The position numbers and the translations under genes were made by a program. This document shows, piece by piece, positions 14,917 to 23,899 of a DNA stretch of 64,000 nucleotides. The notes under the pieces were generated by a model. The model made no database searches. It saw nothing but the letters and a program-made list of their open reading frames with translations, and was not told the DNA's origin. This stretch comes from JBOFIQ01 sp051654905 (GTDB lineage Bacteria; Actinomycetota; Actinomycetes; Propionibacteriales; Propionibacteriaceae), in contig JBOFYY010000156.1 in NCBI GenBank assembly GCA_051654905.1, positions 274,134-338,133 on the forward strand, read 5' to 3'. Each line of letters opens with the position of its first letter. Positions within the stretch are counted from its first letter, which is position 1.

Positions 14917-17061
14917 CTAATGTCCGATCAATGGATGTAGATCTACCAAAGTTGCCCGTCGCTTGCGTCCAATTACCCACCATAGGGCGGTTCCGCTAGC
15001 CAGAGTCAACCCCACTAAAACTGCAACATCTCTCAATAACTTCTCCATGAGACCGCCCGAAATACAAATTCGGAAAGCATCAATAGAATATGTCATCGGC
15101 ACAAATGGGCTCAATGCTTTAAAGAATCCCGGCAAAATCGCTGGCGGATAGGTACCACCAGCTGCTGTGAGCTGAATAATGAGGAATACCAACAATCCAG
15201 CTGTTGCAACTAGCCCAAACCCAGTTCGCAAGAAATGAGCAAATGAAGAAAAAGCTACTGCGACAAGGGTAACTAAAGCGATCATGAGCCACGGATGAAC
15301 TGGGTTCAGCCCCAAACCTAGCCATGCTGCTGCAAGCATTAACCAGCTTGCCACCACCGATACGATGCCCATAGGAAGCCAAGCAGTTAAAGCAATACGT
15401 AGATTTGACGCGCGCCCTGCCAATACTCGCCCAGTTACTGGACGCATCAACATAAATGCTGAAATACCTAATACCCACAATGCGATAGAGAAAAACATCG
15501 GGGCTAAGCCACGCCCATATAGATGCGCTGGATTATCAACATTCATAGTCACATCAGCTGGAGAAGACATCACCTCAGCTACCCGATCTTTATCCTCCCC
15601 CACTAAATCGGGGAGTCGCTGCGCACCATCACTAAGTTTGGTGGCTAATTCATGTGCCCCAGTTTGGGCATCTGATAATCCTTTATCAAGGGTAGACATT
15701 CCGTCAGTAAGGGTCACTAGCCCCTCATGGAGTTGTGACGATCCATCGGCTAATTTCGTTGATCCCTCAGCAGCTGTAGCAATACCAGTAGCAAGCTGTT
15801 GTGCCCCCGTATCAGCTGTAGCTAAATTGTCACGCAAAGTTGCCGCACCTGTAGCTACTTGATGAGCACCCGAGTTAAGTTGATCCACTTTGGATCGCGC
15901 ATCATTAGCCGAGGCCACCAAAGATGGCGTATTTTGCAGTAGCTCATTAGCTGCCTGAATTTGTGAGCTAACCGCTGCCACATCAGTTGCAATCGTAGAA
16001 GTATTCCCACGGGCTTTCTCAGCACGTGCTTTCAGCGCAGCTATTGTTGGGTCTGAAGCTAGTTCTGGGTGAGCTGCAAGCAATGCCGTTAAGTCAGTAT
16101 CAACACCATTAACTAGTTCTGTGATAGCTGCAGTTGTAGCATCCTGATTTTTTGTTAACTCAGCGGCAGCAGCTGTCGCATTACGAAGTTTTTGCTCAAT
16201 AGCAGGAAATTTATCTGCAGCTGTGGTTAAAACTGGATCTACCGCATCAGCAAGTTTTTGCGTACCGTCTGCTACTTGACTAGCCCCTGACGCTAGTTGC
16301 TGACTGCCTCCGTATAGCTGATCAATTCCATTAGAAAGTCTACTTGAACCATCTTGGGCCGTACCTAAACCGGCAGCTAACTGTCCAGCACCATCGCTTA
16401 ACCGTCCAGAAGCATCTTTAGCCTTATTGGCTCCTTCAGCTAATTTTGTAGAGCCGCTCTTCGCTGAAGCTAAACCCTTATCTAATGCACTTGCTCCATC
16501 AGCGGCTTGATTCATTCCGCTCTTGATCGTCGCTAAGTTCTCAAAAACAGCTTCAAAATATGCTTTAACTGCCGTCTGATCGATAGCTCGCGCAATAGAG
16601 TTCTGCGCAGATTGCGTAATCGACCCGATTACAAACCCATTAGCATCATTGCGAAGTAGATTGATTTGCGCCCGCGTCGGATTATCAGATTTTCCAGAAA
16701 TTAGATCTGCAGAAAAGTTTTGCGGCACCTGGATTATTAGGTAGTAACGCCCTTTACGTAAACCTTCTGCTGCTTCTTCGGCAGTCGTATCTTGAAAATC
16801 AAAAGTATTTGACCGATGAAGATTAGCGACGAAGTCCGCACCAGCATGCATTGGCTGCCCAGAGTTATCTACCTCTTGGTCTTGATTAACAACTGCTACT
16901 GGTAATTGGTTGAGATGCCCGTAAGGATCCCAGTTACCGACCAAATAAATTGCGCCATACAGCAACGGAATCAATAGCACGAAGATCAGTGCTACTACCG
17001 GCAATGGCCCTTTGAACCGCCGTAATTCAAACTTTGCTAACGCCAATGGATTGTTACTCAT
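14917..17061 (-). CDS. YhgE/Pip-family membrane protein
   Basis: The 714-residue protein has one N-terminal membrane segment (residues 20-42), a large extracytoplasmic region of about 470 residues, and five to six C-terminal membrane segments from residue 515 on. The extracytoplasmic part contains repeated DGASxLxxGLxxAxxGS units that predict long coiled coils. This is the layout of YhgE/Pip proteins (phage infection protein, ESX/type VII-associated EsaA relatives) and of ABC-2-type permeases. Its ATG overlaps the upstream ATPase stop by four bases, indicating a two-gene ABC-like export or anchoring system. The substrate is unknown. Confidence 0.88.
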   Translation of the reverse strand: MSNNPLALAKFELRRFKGPLPVVALIFVLLIPLLYGAIYLVGNWDPYGHLNQLPVAVVNQDQEVDNSGQPMHAGADFVANLHRSNTFDFQDTTAEEAAEGLRKGRYYLIIQVPQNFSADLISGKSDNPTRAQINLLRNDANGFVIGSITQSAQNSIARAIDQTAVKAYFEAVFENLATIKSGMNQAADGASALDKGLASAKSGSTKLAEGANKAKDASGRLSDGAGQLAAGLGTAQDGSSRLSNGIDQLYGGSQQLASGASQVADGTQKLADAVDPVLTTAADKFPAIEQKLRNATAAAAELTKNQDATTAAITELVNGVDTDLTALLAAHPELASDPTIAALKARAEKARGNTSTIATDVAAVSSQIQAANELLQNTPSLVASANDARSKVDQLNSGAHQVATGAATLRDNLATADTGAQQLATGIATAAEGSTKLADGSSQLHEGLVTLTDGMSTLDKGLSDAQTGAHELATKLSDGAQRLPDLVGEDKDRVAEVMSSPADVTMNVDNPAHLYGRGLAPMFFSIALWVLGISAFMLMRPVTGRVLAGRASNLRIALTAWLPMGIVSVVASWLMLAAAWLGLGLNPVHPWLMIALVTLVAVAFSSFAHFLRTGFGLVATAGLLVFLIIQLTAAGGTYPPAILPGFFKALSPFVPMTYSIDAFRICISGGLMEKLLRDVAVLVGLTLASGTALWWVIGRKRRATLVDLHPLIGH

Positions 17062-17852
17062 GCGTTGGGATCCTCTACAGCGTGCTGAGGGCGAATAAGG
17101 GTCATATCGTCACTAGAAAAATGGCTCATATCATCTATTGCCGGATGTGTTAGATGCTCTCGTTTAATTATTCCGACCTCAGAATTGTCACTGTCTTTAA
17201 GCTTTCCTAATGAAATTTCAGTTACCCCTTCGGGAAGCGCTAATGCTTCTCTAGTACTTGCAGCAACTACTGGCCCGTTCACTGAAAGTTGAGCAAATCC
17301 TCGCCATAGCGCCTCTTGCTCTATCAGCGATAAATCTCTGTCAACATCATCAATAACCACCAGTGCAGCACGTCTTACTGCGGTAAGGGCTACACATAAT
17401 TGGGTACGAAGTAGCGGCGGTAAATCACCTACCGCAGTATCCATACTTACTGGAAAATCCCCTGCCTGGTTCTTCATATCTAACGCCTCTGCCGCTTGAA
17501 AGAAACGCGTATGGCGATCAGATGGCTTTGCCGCATCTAAGAGCGCTCTTTCGGTCAGACAGTCTTCAATCGACAGATTATTTTCGATATCAACGTAACC
17601 ACCTATTCTGGCTACCGTTGTTCGTCGAATAAGAGTTTTTGTATCTCGGATTCCGTCACACCCAGCGATCTCCAGCTGCCCGCCAACTCCACGCATTCGC
17701 CCTACTAGAGCTAGTAAAAGAGTAGATTTTCCAGTTCCTGAAGGCCCAACAATTGCGATTGGGTGACGGTCCGGAGCTTCGAAACTCAAGGGACCGACCG
17801 CGATACCACGGGTCCAGCGTACTGTCAGGTCACGAGCGTTAATCAGTGTCAC
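17058..17852 (-). CDS. ABC-type ATPase partner of YhgE protein
   Basis: The 264-residue protein has a Walker A GPSGTGKST near residue 37 and a Walker B-like LVVIDDVDRD near residue 161, in which the usual catalytic Glu after the Asp is another Asp. The ABC signature LSGGQ is not recognisable; the equivalent region reads GDLPPLLRTQLCVAL. It therefore looks like a degenerate ABC ATPase that may hydrolyse slowly or act structurally. It is cotranscribed with the YhgE gene. The GTG start at 17852 has TACACT 6 bases upstream. Confidence 0.78.
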   Translation of the reverse strand: MTLINARDLTVRWTRGIAVGPLSFEAPDRHPIAIVGPSGTGKSTLLLALVGRMRGVGGQLEIAGCDGIRDTKTLIRRTTVARIGGYVDIENNLSIEDCLTERALLDAAKPSDRHTRFFQAAEALDMKNQAGDFPVSMDTAVGDLPPLLRTQLCVALTAVRRAALVVIDDVDRDLSLIEQEALWRGFAQLSVNGPVVAASTREALALPEGVTEISLGKLKDSDNSEVGIIKREHLTHPAIDDMSHFSSDDMTLIRPQHAVEDPNA

Positions 17853-17858
17853 TACTTA

Positions 17859-17864
17859 AGTGTA
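17859..17864 (-). promoter_or_regulatory. Leaderless -10 element of ABC-yhgE operon
   Basis: TACACT on the minus strand, 6 bases before GTG at 17852. It lies within a short imperfect dyad ACTAC-ttaagt-GTAGT (17851-17866) that could be an operator. Confidence 0.6.
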
Positions 17865-17973
17865 GTAAGTATGGCTAGTTATTTGTGCCAGCTACACCAA
17901 AAACATCGCAACCCTGTCATTTAGCTACAAAGGACACAACTTTCTATACACCTTACTTAGCCAAAGTCATGAT

Positions 17974-17979
17974 TAACTT
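17974..17979 (+). promoter_or_regulatory. Leaderless -10 element of PH-domain operon
   Basis: TAACTT ends 6 bases before ATG at 17986. Confidence 0.55.
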
Positions 17980-17985
17980 AGCCGT

Positions 17986-18486
17986 ATGACCGACGCTGAT
18001 CATGCAGACCCTTTTACTCCGCCAAATGCGGCGTGGCAACCATTAGCTCCAGCAGCAGCAGCTTTGCGAAGAATCGGCACGCTTATCTCTATGCTTATTC
18101 TTTGCCCGCTTGCAGCTACCGCTATCTGGTTTTTCACTCACTGTTGGTGGTTAGCAACAGTAGTTGGCGCTTTGTTGGGGCTCTGGCATTTATGGCGTAT
18201 CAGTCGCGCTAAAGCATGGGCGAAAGCTTGGGGTTGGTGTGAGCGAGATGATGATTTTTGCGCTCGCTGGGGCCTACTCCACCGCAATCTTGCCATCATT
18301 CCTATTGGACGAGTACAGCAAGTCAAAATCTCAGCTGGCCCATTTTTACGCTGGAAAAACCTAGCGGCTGTCGAGATCATTACTGCTAGCGGAGATCTAG
18401 CTATCCCCTATCTAGCAGCCGACGTAGCTGCTGATCTTCGCGATCGCCTGATTGCTAAATCTGACGCTCATGGGACCGGATTGTGA
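17986..18486 (+). CDS. Bacterial PH-domain (YdbS-like) membrane protein
   Basis: The 166-residue protein has two adjacent membrane segments (residues 30-65) followed by a bacterial PH domain (bPH2/DUF304) of about 80 residues, with the typical RRDDDFCARWGLLHRN-like strand pattern and IPIGRVQQVKI. It pairs with the next gene, overlapping it by four bases. Such YdbS/YdbT pairs are widespread and their function is unsettled. Confidence 0.85.
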   Translation: MTDADHADPFTPPNAAWQPLAPAAAALRRIGTLISMLILCPLAATAIWFFTHCWWLATVVGALLGLWHLWRISRAKAWAKAWGWCERDDDFCARWGLLHRNLAIIPIGRVQQVKISAGPFLRWKNLAAVEIITASGDLAIPYLAADVAADLRDRLIAKSDAHGTGL

Positions 18487-19823
18487 GAACACATTGGACT
18501 AGCCCTCTCGTAAAAGCGTGGTTCTTTATTTTCCTATTGGGATTTCAGATAGGAAAAGATTTTCTCAACGGTGGATTCAACAACTTTTCTTCTATTCAGG
18601 TTGCATTTCAGCAAGCACCTTGGTGGCTGTGGCTTCTGCCTGTACTACTACTAGTACTACTAGCTTTTATGTATTGGGGCTGGTGGACTACTCGTTACTA
18701 TGCCGATGCTGAAGAATTTCGCTTCGAAAATACTGGACCTTTCAGTAGCTCGCAACGCATCGCCTACGCCCATATACGTTCGGTCGAAACTCAAGCCAGT
18801 TTAGGAGCCCGCCTTTTACGGCTCGCTGAAGTGCAAATTGATGCCGGTGGCACTGACAAAATTAAACTTAAATACCTAACCGCAGCAAAAGCTATTGAGT
18901 TACGTGCCACCTTACTTAATCGTGCTCATCTAGAACAGCAGCGCACCCAAATAGTGATTCCAACGGTTCAGCCAGCTATGCCAGTTGGTGTAGCTCCTGA
19001 TGAGTTAGTTCTAGCTAGGCTGACTCTTACCGATCTGGTATTAGGGACACTTATTTCTTGGCAATTTCTTGTAACAGTAGCCGGCATTATTATTCCGATC
19101 GTTATATCTCTTTGTATCGATAAAGCGCCACTGGCTAGCTTGGTGGTGCCATTCGTCTTAGGACTTGCTGGATATTTAAACAGTAATATCCTCAAACCTA
19201 TGGGCCATACTGTCGGGCTCACATCGTCGGGGGCGCTCCGCACATCATGCGGGTTAACAACTCTCACTACTCGGCTGGTACCAGCCGAGAGAGTACTGTC
19301 AGTCAGCATTATTCAGCCGCAACCGTGGCGTTGGTTAAACCGCTGGAAAGTAACTGTCGCGCTACAAAGTACTTCTGGCGAAGAACTGCTAGATACCGAT
19401 CTGCTACCTATTGGAACCCGAGAACAAGTTATTGCAGTATTGGGCGGGTTATGGCCTACGCTCGATGCAGCACAGCTCTTAGCCGCTCCATCAACAGTTT
19501 TCCAACAACCACCTAGACGAGCCCGTTGGGTAGCTCCCCTGACTTGGTCTTGGGCTGGTTGGCGTATCGATCAGGAAGTACTGCTAGTACGCAGCGGGAC
19601 TGCCCTAGTACGCACCCAAACTGTGATTCCGCATCGCCGTGTCATGTCCGCCGCACTTTCCCAAGGCCCTTGGCAACGGCGTCATACCCTAGCAACAGTT
19701 ACTATTTCCGTGCCCAAGAAATCTGGCGGTGCAGCTATCGAACATCTAGATGCTAGTGACGCTAGAAGATTCCTTGATTACGAGTTAGCACAAGCAAAAC
19801 TTGCTAGAAATCAGTCGAAATAG
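18483..19823 (+). CDS. Bacterial PH-domain (YdbT-like) membrane protein
   Basis: The 446-residue membrane protein has two pairs of membrane segments (near residues 10-65 and 185-230) and repeated bPH2/DUF304 domains with the recurring IAYAHIRSVETQ and LVPAERVLSVSI patterns, plus a third, C-terminal copy (RTQTVIPHRRVMSAAL). It matches the larger partner of YdbS/YdbT pairs. GTG at 18483 overlaps the preceding stop. Its 3' end overlaps the convergent murI by 13 bases. Confidence 0.85.
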   Translation: MRTHWTSPLVKAWFFIFLLGFQIGKDFLNGGFNNFSSIQVAFQQAPWWLWLLPVLLLVLLAFMYWGWWTTRYYADAEEFRFENTGPFSSSQRIAYAHIRSVETQASLGARLLRLAEVQIDAGGTDKIKLKYLTAAKAIELRATLLNRAHLEQQRTQIVIPTVQPAMPVGVAPDELVLARLTLTDLVLGTLISWQFLVTVAGIIIPIVISLCIDKAPLASLVVPFVLGLAGYLNSNILKPMGHTVGLTSSGALRTSCGLTTLTTRLVPAERVLSVSIIQPQPWRWLNRWKVTVALQSTSGEELLDTDLLPIGTREQVIAVLGGLWPTLDAAQLLAAPSTVFQQPPRRARWVAPLTWSWAGWRIDQEVLLVRSGTALVRTQTVIPHRRVMSAALSQGPWQRRHTLATVTISVPKKSGGAAIEHLDASDARRFLDYELAQAKLARNQSK

Positions 19824-20614
19824 GACTCAACATCAGTAACTAACCCACCCAAAAGTCGCGATCCTATTAGTTCAAACTTTGCCGGGTTTCCGGTGGTTAA
19901 AAAGCGACGAGTTACTTCGCGCGGTTCAGCATGTAGTAGCTGTGCTTGCGCTAAAACTCGAAAAGTTTCGCGCGCGCATTCATCAGAGCTAGATACCAAC
20001 GTTACGTCGTCACCTAAAACGTAAGACAGCATTCCAGCAAGAAGTGGATAGTGAGTACAACCCAGTATTAAAGTATCTATATCTGCTTCCAGTAACGGAT
20101 GAAGATACTGCCGTGCGATTTCTTCTAATTCGGAACCAGAAGTAACGCCGCGCTCTACGTAAGGAACAAAAAGTGGGCACGGTTGCGTATGTAGTCTAAT
20201 ATCGGGTGCTGCCGCCAGCGAGTCATCATAAGACTGGCTAGTAGCAGTAGCTTGGGTACAGATAAGCCCTACTTCATTGGTACGAGTAGCTTTCACTGCC
20301 CGTCGCACTGCCGGCAAAATAACATCAATAACAGGTATGTCATAGCGTTCTCTAGCGTCCCGCAACACCGCTGAACTGGCAGAGTTACATGCAATAACTA
20401 GCGCTTTAACATCTTGTTTGACTAGAAAATCCAAACATTCCAAAGCATATTCACGTACTTGTGGCAGCGAAAGATCTCCATAGGGAGCTCGCGCAGTATC
20501 ACCAAGATAAATAATATCTTCGTGAGGCAGCAAATCTACGACGGCGCGAGCCACCGTCAACCCTCCGAAACCAGAGTCGAAAATACCGATCGGCGCATCT
20601 GTTGCTGCAATCAC
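19811..20614 (-). CDS. murI: Glutamate racemase
   Basis: The 267-residue enzyme makes D-glutamate for peptidoglycan. Both catalytic cysteines are present: ACNSASSAV near residue 76 and LGCTHYPLL near residue 186. The N-terminal IGIFDSGFGGLTVAR is canonical. GTG at 20614 is supported by TAGGCT 6 bases upstream. In mycobacteria murI sits close to rph and rdgB; here the PH-domain and YhgE genes separate them. Confidence 0.96.
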   Translation of the reverse strand: MIAATDAPIGIFDSGFGGLTVARAVVDLLPHEDIIYLGDTARAPYGDLSLPQVREYALECLDFLVKQDVKALVIACNSASSAVLRDARERYDIPVIDVILPAVRRAVKATRTNEVGLICTQATATSQSYDDSLAAAPDIRLHTQPCPLFVPYVERGVTSGSELEEIARQYLHPLLEADIDTLILGCTHYPLLAGMLSYVLGDDVTLVSSSDECARETFRVLAQAQLLHAEPREVTRRFLTTGNPAKFELIGSRLLGGLVTDVESYFD

Positions 20615-20620
20615 TTCTTC

Positions 20621-20626
20621 AGCCTA
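20621..20626 (-). promoter_or_regulatory. Leaderless -10 element of murI
   Basis: TAGGCT on the minus strand, 6 bases before GTG at 20614. Confidence 0.6.
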
Positions 20627-20663
20627 CTCACTTATCGCCATCTTTAATAAAACTTCCGATAGC

Positions 20664-20700
20664 ACTCAGCGCCGCTCCGATCACGGAAACGGCGCTGAGT
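20664..20700 (-). terminator. Hairpin terminator downstream of feo operon
   Basis: An 11-bp GC-rich stem (20664-20674 with 20690-20700), arm ACTCAGCGCCG, lies between the last feo gene and murI. The T-run on the minus strand is weak, so efficiency is uncertain. Confidence 0.65.
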
Positions 20701-20718
20701 ATCACTATCTAAAGGCTA

Positions 20719-21012
20719 CTAACTGCGTGGGCGCCGCAACGATAAAGCAACCAAAGTCGAACTAGTTCGACCTGTCACCGCGATACTTCGCGAACAGCTA
20801 CTCTCGGTCGTAGAGCCACATGATCTGCAACCACCGCTAGGGCAAGCATTAGATATTTCTTTAGCGTCTAGCCGACCTAACCGAACTAGGTGGTCAACCC
20901 CAGCTCGAACCACATCGTCACTAAGATGTGTCCGTTCTGCTACATCAGCCAACGATAAAGCACCCTGATCGAAGGCCGCTAAAATCGCATGCAATGGTCG
21001 CGTTGGTGTCAT
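20719..21012 (-). CDS. FeoC-like winged-helix protein with Cys cluster
   Basis: The 97-residue product starts at ATG 21012, 5 bases after feoB. A longer frame reaches into feoB but is rejected. It has a winged-helix-like segment (residues 5-50: LAAFDQGALSLADVAERTHLSDDVVRAGVDHL broken over two helices) followed by a Cys-rich motif CPSGGCRSCG with a further Cys, resembling the Fe-S binding loop of FeoC. FeoC may regulate or stabilise FeoB. The C-terminal 30 residues are Ser/Arg-rich and unassigned. Confidence 0.72.
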   Translation of the reverse strand: MTPTRPLHAILAAFDQGALSLADVAERTHLSDDVVRAGVDHLVRLGRLDAKEISNACPSGGCRSCGSTTESSCSRSIAVTGRTSSTLVALSLRRPRS

Positions 21013-21017
21013 AGTCG

Positions 21018-22955
21018 TCACCAGAACAACCGCCCAATCTGGAAGATCGCTACTGCGAAGGCATAGGCGGTTACTAATTGCATACCTATCCCAAAGAACA
21101 TCCACTTCCAGCCCATCTCTTGCCGTTGGGCTCCCATTGCAGCTACACATGGCGGATAGGCCATCATGAAGATCAAGAAAGCAGCTACTGCTGGCAGCGG
21201 ATGCCCCCCAGAGCTTTCTTCGAATGCTCCCATAATGGCTTCACTGAGCGGAGCTTCGTCTTCTTCTGGGTCCGCTACTGCATAAGTTTGCGCCCAGCTA
21301 GAAAGCACTGCTTCCTTTGCTACTAGACCAACAGTAAGCGCAGATGTTGTCTGCCAAGAACCAAATCCGGTAGGAGCAAAAGCAGGAGCTACGACCTGGG
21401 CCGTCACCCCGTAAACAGAATTTTCTACTGGAACATCACCAAAGCTACCTTCATGCGAAGGAGCTGGTATTGCTTGAAGTACCCAAACTGCACAGACTGT
21501 GACAACGATGATGCCAGCTGCTGATTTAAGGAAGCCTTTCAAACGCTGCCAAGTCACTGAAACCACTAGCCGTAGCGTTGGACGCTGATATGCCGGTAGA
21601 TCCAGCACCAAGGATTCTTCTCCCATGCTGCGCCAAAGTGTTTTGCGGAGAATGAAGCCAATAAGAATTACCATTACGACACTGGCAACATACATCAAGA
21701 AAATTACAGTTCCACCAGCTTGCCCGAAGAAGGTAGTGGCGATTAGTGCATATACCGCTAGCCGGGCAGTACAAGAAGTGAATGGCACTAGCAGTGAGGT
21801 TAAAATTCGCTGCTTTGCCTGCGGCAAAATCCGGGTAGCCGAAATAGCTGGCACGTTACAGCCAAAACCCACCACGATGGGCAAGAAGGCACGTCCGGGC
21901 AACCCTAGTCGACGCATGAGCGCATCGGTAACAACAGCAGCACGCGCTAAGTATCCGGAGTCTTCAAGTAGTGCTAGTAACGCAAACATGATGATCATCA
22001 GCGGTACGAAGGTCAAGACGCTACCAACACCTGCCACTAAACCATCTACTAAGAAACTCTGGAATGGAGTATCTGCCATCCCAATTTTTTCGCAGAATGA
22101 TGTTGCAGCATCGCTGATCGGTCCGGAAACTAACCCATCGAGAAAGTCCTGCATTGGAGATGCCACTGTGGTCGTAAGCTGAAAAATCGCCCACATAACG
22201 CCAAGGAAAATCAGTGGGCCGGTGAAACGTCCCGTAGCAAACCGATCAATCCGACTACTCCAAGTTTCTTTGGCTGGAGAAACTGTAGTTGCCGCAGTAG
22301 CAGCAGCTTCAATCCAGCCAAAACGGTCATCATCAAGAGCTAACTCGTCAGCATCGCCGGGAACTTCCCGCAACGCTGGTATCGGTTTAGCAATAGCCTC
22401 ATCCATAGCTGTCGCTAGTGCCGCTAAGTTCTGTCGACGACGGGGATCAATCGCTACAACTGGAACTCCTAGTTTTTCTGCCAGCACGACCGGATCAATC
22501 ACACGTCCCTGGGTTGCAGCTACGTCACCCATGGTAAGTGCAACTACTACTCGCTGAGTGCGTTCTCGTAACTGCGCAACTAAATACAATGAGCGAGACA
22601 GATTAGCAGCATCCGCGGTCACTACCACCACATCTGGCTGGTCTGGGCTATCGATAAGGTCCCGAGCTAGCTCTTCATCTGGCGAAACTGCATCTAGCGA
22701 ATAGGAACCTGGCAAATCAATAACGTTGTAAGTTTGAGCGGCGGTATCTCCAGCTTCCCGCTTAGGACGCCATAACCCTCGACTCACCTCGACAGTGGTA
22801 CCGGGCCAGTTACCCATGGTGACTTTAGCATTCGTCAGCGCATTGAAAAGCGTTGACTTTCCGACGTTAGGGGCGCCGGCAAGCACAATAACCGGAGCAT
22901 CTTTTTTAACGATTCCCACACTTGGGGTATGACATGAAGCAGCAATTGGACTCAT
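21018..22955 (-). CDS. feoB: Ferrous iron transporter B
   Basis: The 645-residue protein joins an N-terminal GTPase (G1 GAPNVGKST near residue 27, G3 DLPGSY near residue 81) to a membrane channel with two gate-like repeats. Conserved transport motifs are GFGCNVPAISATR and VPFTSCTARLAVY, each with the key Cys. The G4 motif is not the usual NxxD: the region reads ALTMGDVA. It imports Fe2+ across the cytoplasmic membrane. It overlaps feoA by four bases and is followed by a FeoC-like gene. Confidence 0.95.
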   Translation of the reverse strand: MSPIAASCHTPSVGIVKKDAPVIVLAGAPNVGKSTLFNALTNAKVTMGNWPGTTVEVSRGLWRPKREAGDTAAQTYNVIDLPGSYSLDAVSPDEELARDLIDSPDQPDVVVVTADAANLSRSLYLVAQLRERTQRVVVALTMGDVAATQGRVIDPVVLAEKLGVPVVAIDPRRRQNLAALATAMDEAIAKPIPALREVPGDADELALDDDRFGWIEAAATAATTVSPAKETWSSRIDRFATGRFTGPLIFLGVMWAIFQLTTTVASPMQDFLDGLVSGPISDAATSFCEKIGMADTPFQSFLVDGLVAGVGSVLTFVPLMIIMFALLALLEDSGYLARAAVVTDALMRRLGLPGRAFLPIVVGFGCNVPAISATRILPQAKQRILTSLLVPFTSCTARLAVYALIATTFFGQAGGTVIFLMYVASVVMVILIGFILRKTLWRSMGEESLVLDLPAYQRPTLRLVVSVTWQRLKGFLKSAAGIIVVTVCAVWVLQAIPAPSHEGSFGDVPVENSVYGVTAQVVAPAFAPTGFGSWQTTSALTVGLVAKEAVLSSWAQTYAVADPEEDEAPLSEAIMGAFEESSGGHPLPAVAAFLIFMMAYPPCVAAMGAQRQEMGWKWMFFGIGMQLVTAYAFAVAIFQIGRLFW

Positions 22956-23218
22956 GCAACCTCAACCTCCATCTGACGCATCACGGTACGATCAAGAGCA
23001 ATACGAGCTCCATCAGCACTAACAACTCTGCCGCGACCGGTAGTATTACCTACTACCGAAATACTGCTACCACTACGTAGCCCTAATGTCGCAAGACGAC
23101 GAGCAAGCATCTGGTCACAGGTTACATTCACTACGGTTAGTACCTGGTTCATCGGTGCTCGATCAAGAGTGATGCCGGAGGTTTGTGGCGCTTCCGGTTG
23201 CTTTACCGCTGGATCCAT
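22952..23218 (-). CDS. feoA: FeoA-domain protein
   Basis: The 88-residue SH3-like protein assists FeoB. Recognisable are the central MLARRLATLGLRSGSSISV and the terminal RIALDRTVMRQMEVE. It is preceded by an N-terminal extension of about 20 residues. The start has TAGCCT ending 7 bases upstream and no Shine-Dalgarno site. Two iron boxes overlap this promoter. Confidence 0.92.
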   Translation of the reverse strand: MDPAVKQPEAPQTSGITLDRAPMNQVLTVVNVTCDQMLARRLATLGLRSGSSISVVGNTTGRGRVVSADGARIALDRTVMRQMEVEVA

Positions 23219-23237
23219 ATAGGTGAGGCTATCCTCA
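23219..23237 (-). promoter_or_regulatory. DtxR/IdeR-like iron box 1 of feo operon
   Basis: The 19 bases match TTAGGTTAGGCTAACCTAA at 15 positions. The box covers the presumed -10 element TAGCCT (minus strand, 23226-23231) and abuts the feoA start. Confidence 0.75.
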
Positions 23238-23238
23238 T

Positions 23239-23257
23239 ATAGGTAAGGCTTACAAAT
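23239..23257 (-). promoter_or_regulatory. DtxR/IdeR-like iron box 2 of feo operon
   Basis: A second copy begins 20 bases from the first and matches 13 of 19 positions, with the half site ATAGGTAAGGCTTAC well preserved. It covers the presumed -35 TTGTAA on the minus strand. Confidence 0.6.
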
Positions 23258-23293
23258 CCTATAAATAAAATGAATAGTTCATAGTATTTAATA

Positions 23294-23896
23294 CTACTCA
23301 AAACCTTGTAGCGCCAACAAAACTCCTTGCATCTCACCTAATAGTTCATATATTAAAAATAAATAGCTACGATCGTCCTTCTCGCTAATGGCTTCTAATT
23401 CCGCCATATCTTCGGCACTATTTATATCTAGCTGCATGGACAATGCAATTCGCAAACTGTTAAGGGTCCGGAGCCATACCTGCAGAGCTACATCTGCCAC
23501 CTTAACTACATAAACTGGTTCTTCTGAGTCCAGATCCGATAAGGATTCAGCTAGCTGCGCTCGCTCCAATTCCTCCAACAAGATGTCAGCTTCTGCTGCT
23601 TTCTGTCTGCGTAAATCATTCTCGCTGAAGCGGCGATGTTCAGCCGAAGCTACTTCATCATCAGGAAAAACTGCCGGAAAAAGGCGATCTAGCAGCGGAT
23701 CTCTATCGTCATCATTGACGATGACGCTTTGCGGACCTAATCCGCGAGACCATAAATCAAAATCATCAAGTGCTACTACTTCTTCTACCTGCACTCGCTC
23801 TACAAACTCAGCTATCAGCTGTTGAAGAATTGATACTTCAATTCGATACAGCGCCAAATAACTCACGTTAGAATCACGCCACGCTTTATACATCAA
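23294..23896 (-). CDS. DUF2017 protein
   Basis: The 200-residue, acidic, mainly helical cytoplasmic protein follows clpS by 3 bases. This order (clpS then DUF2017) is conserved in actinobacteria. The sequence shows no membrane segment; helices rich in Leu and Glu dominate, with the C-terminal YLFLIYELLGEMQGVLLAL typical of the family. Its role is unknown; linkage suggests a part in ClpS-dependent proteolysis. Confidence 0.85.
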   Translation of the reverse strand: MMYKAWRDSNVSYLALYRIEVSILQQLIAEFVERVQVEEVVALDDFDLWSRGLGPQSVIVNDDDRDPLLDRLFPAVFPDDEVASAEHRRFSENDLRRQKAAEADILLEELERAQLAESLSDLDSEEPVYVVKVADVALQVWLRTLNSLRIALSMQLDINSAEDMAELEAISEKDDRSYLFLIYELLGEMQGVLLALQGFE

Positions 23897-23899
23897 TCC

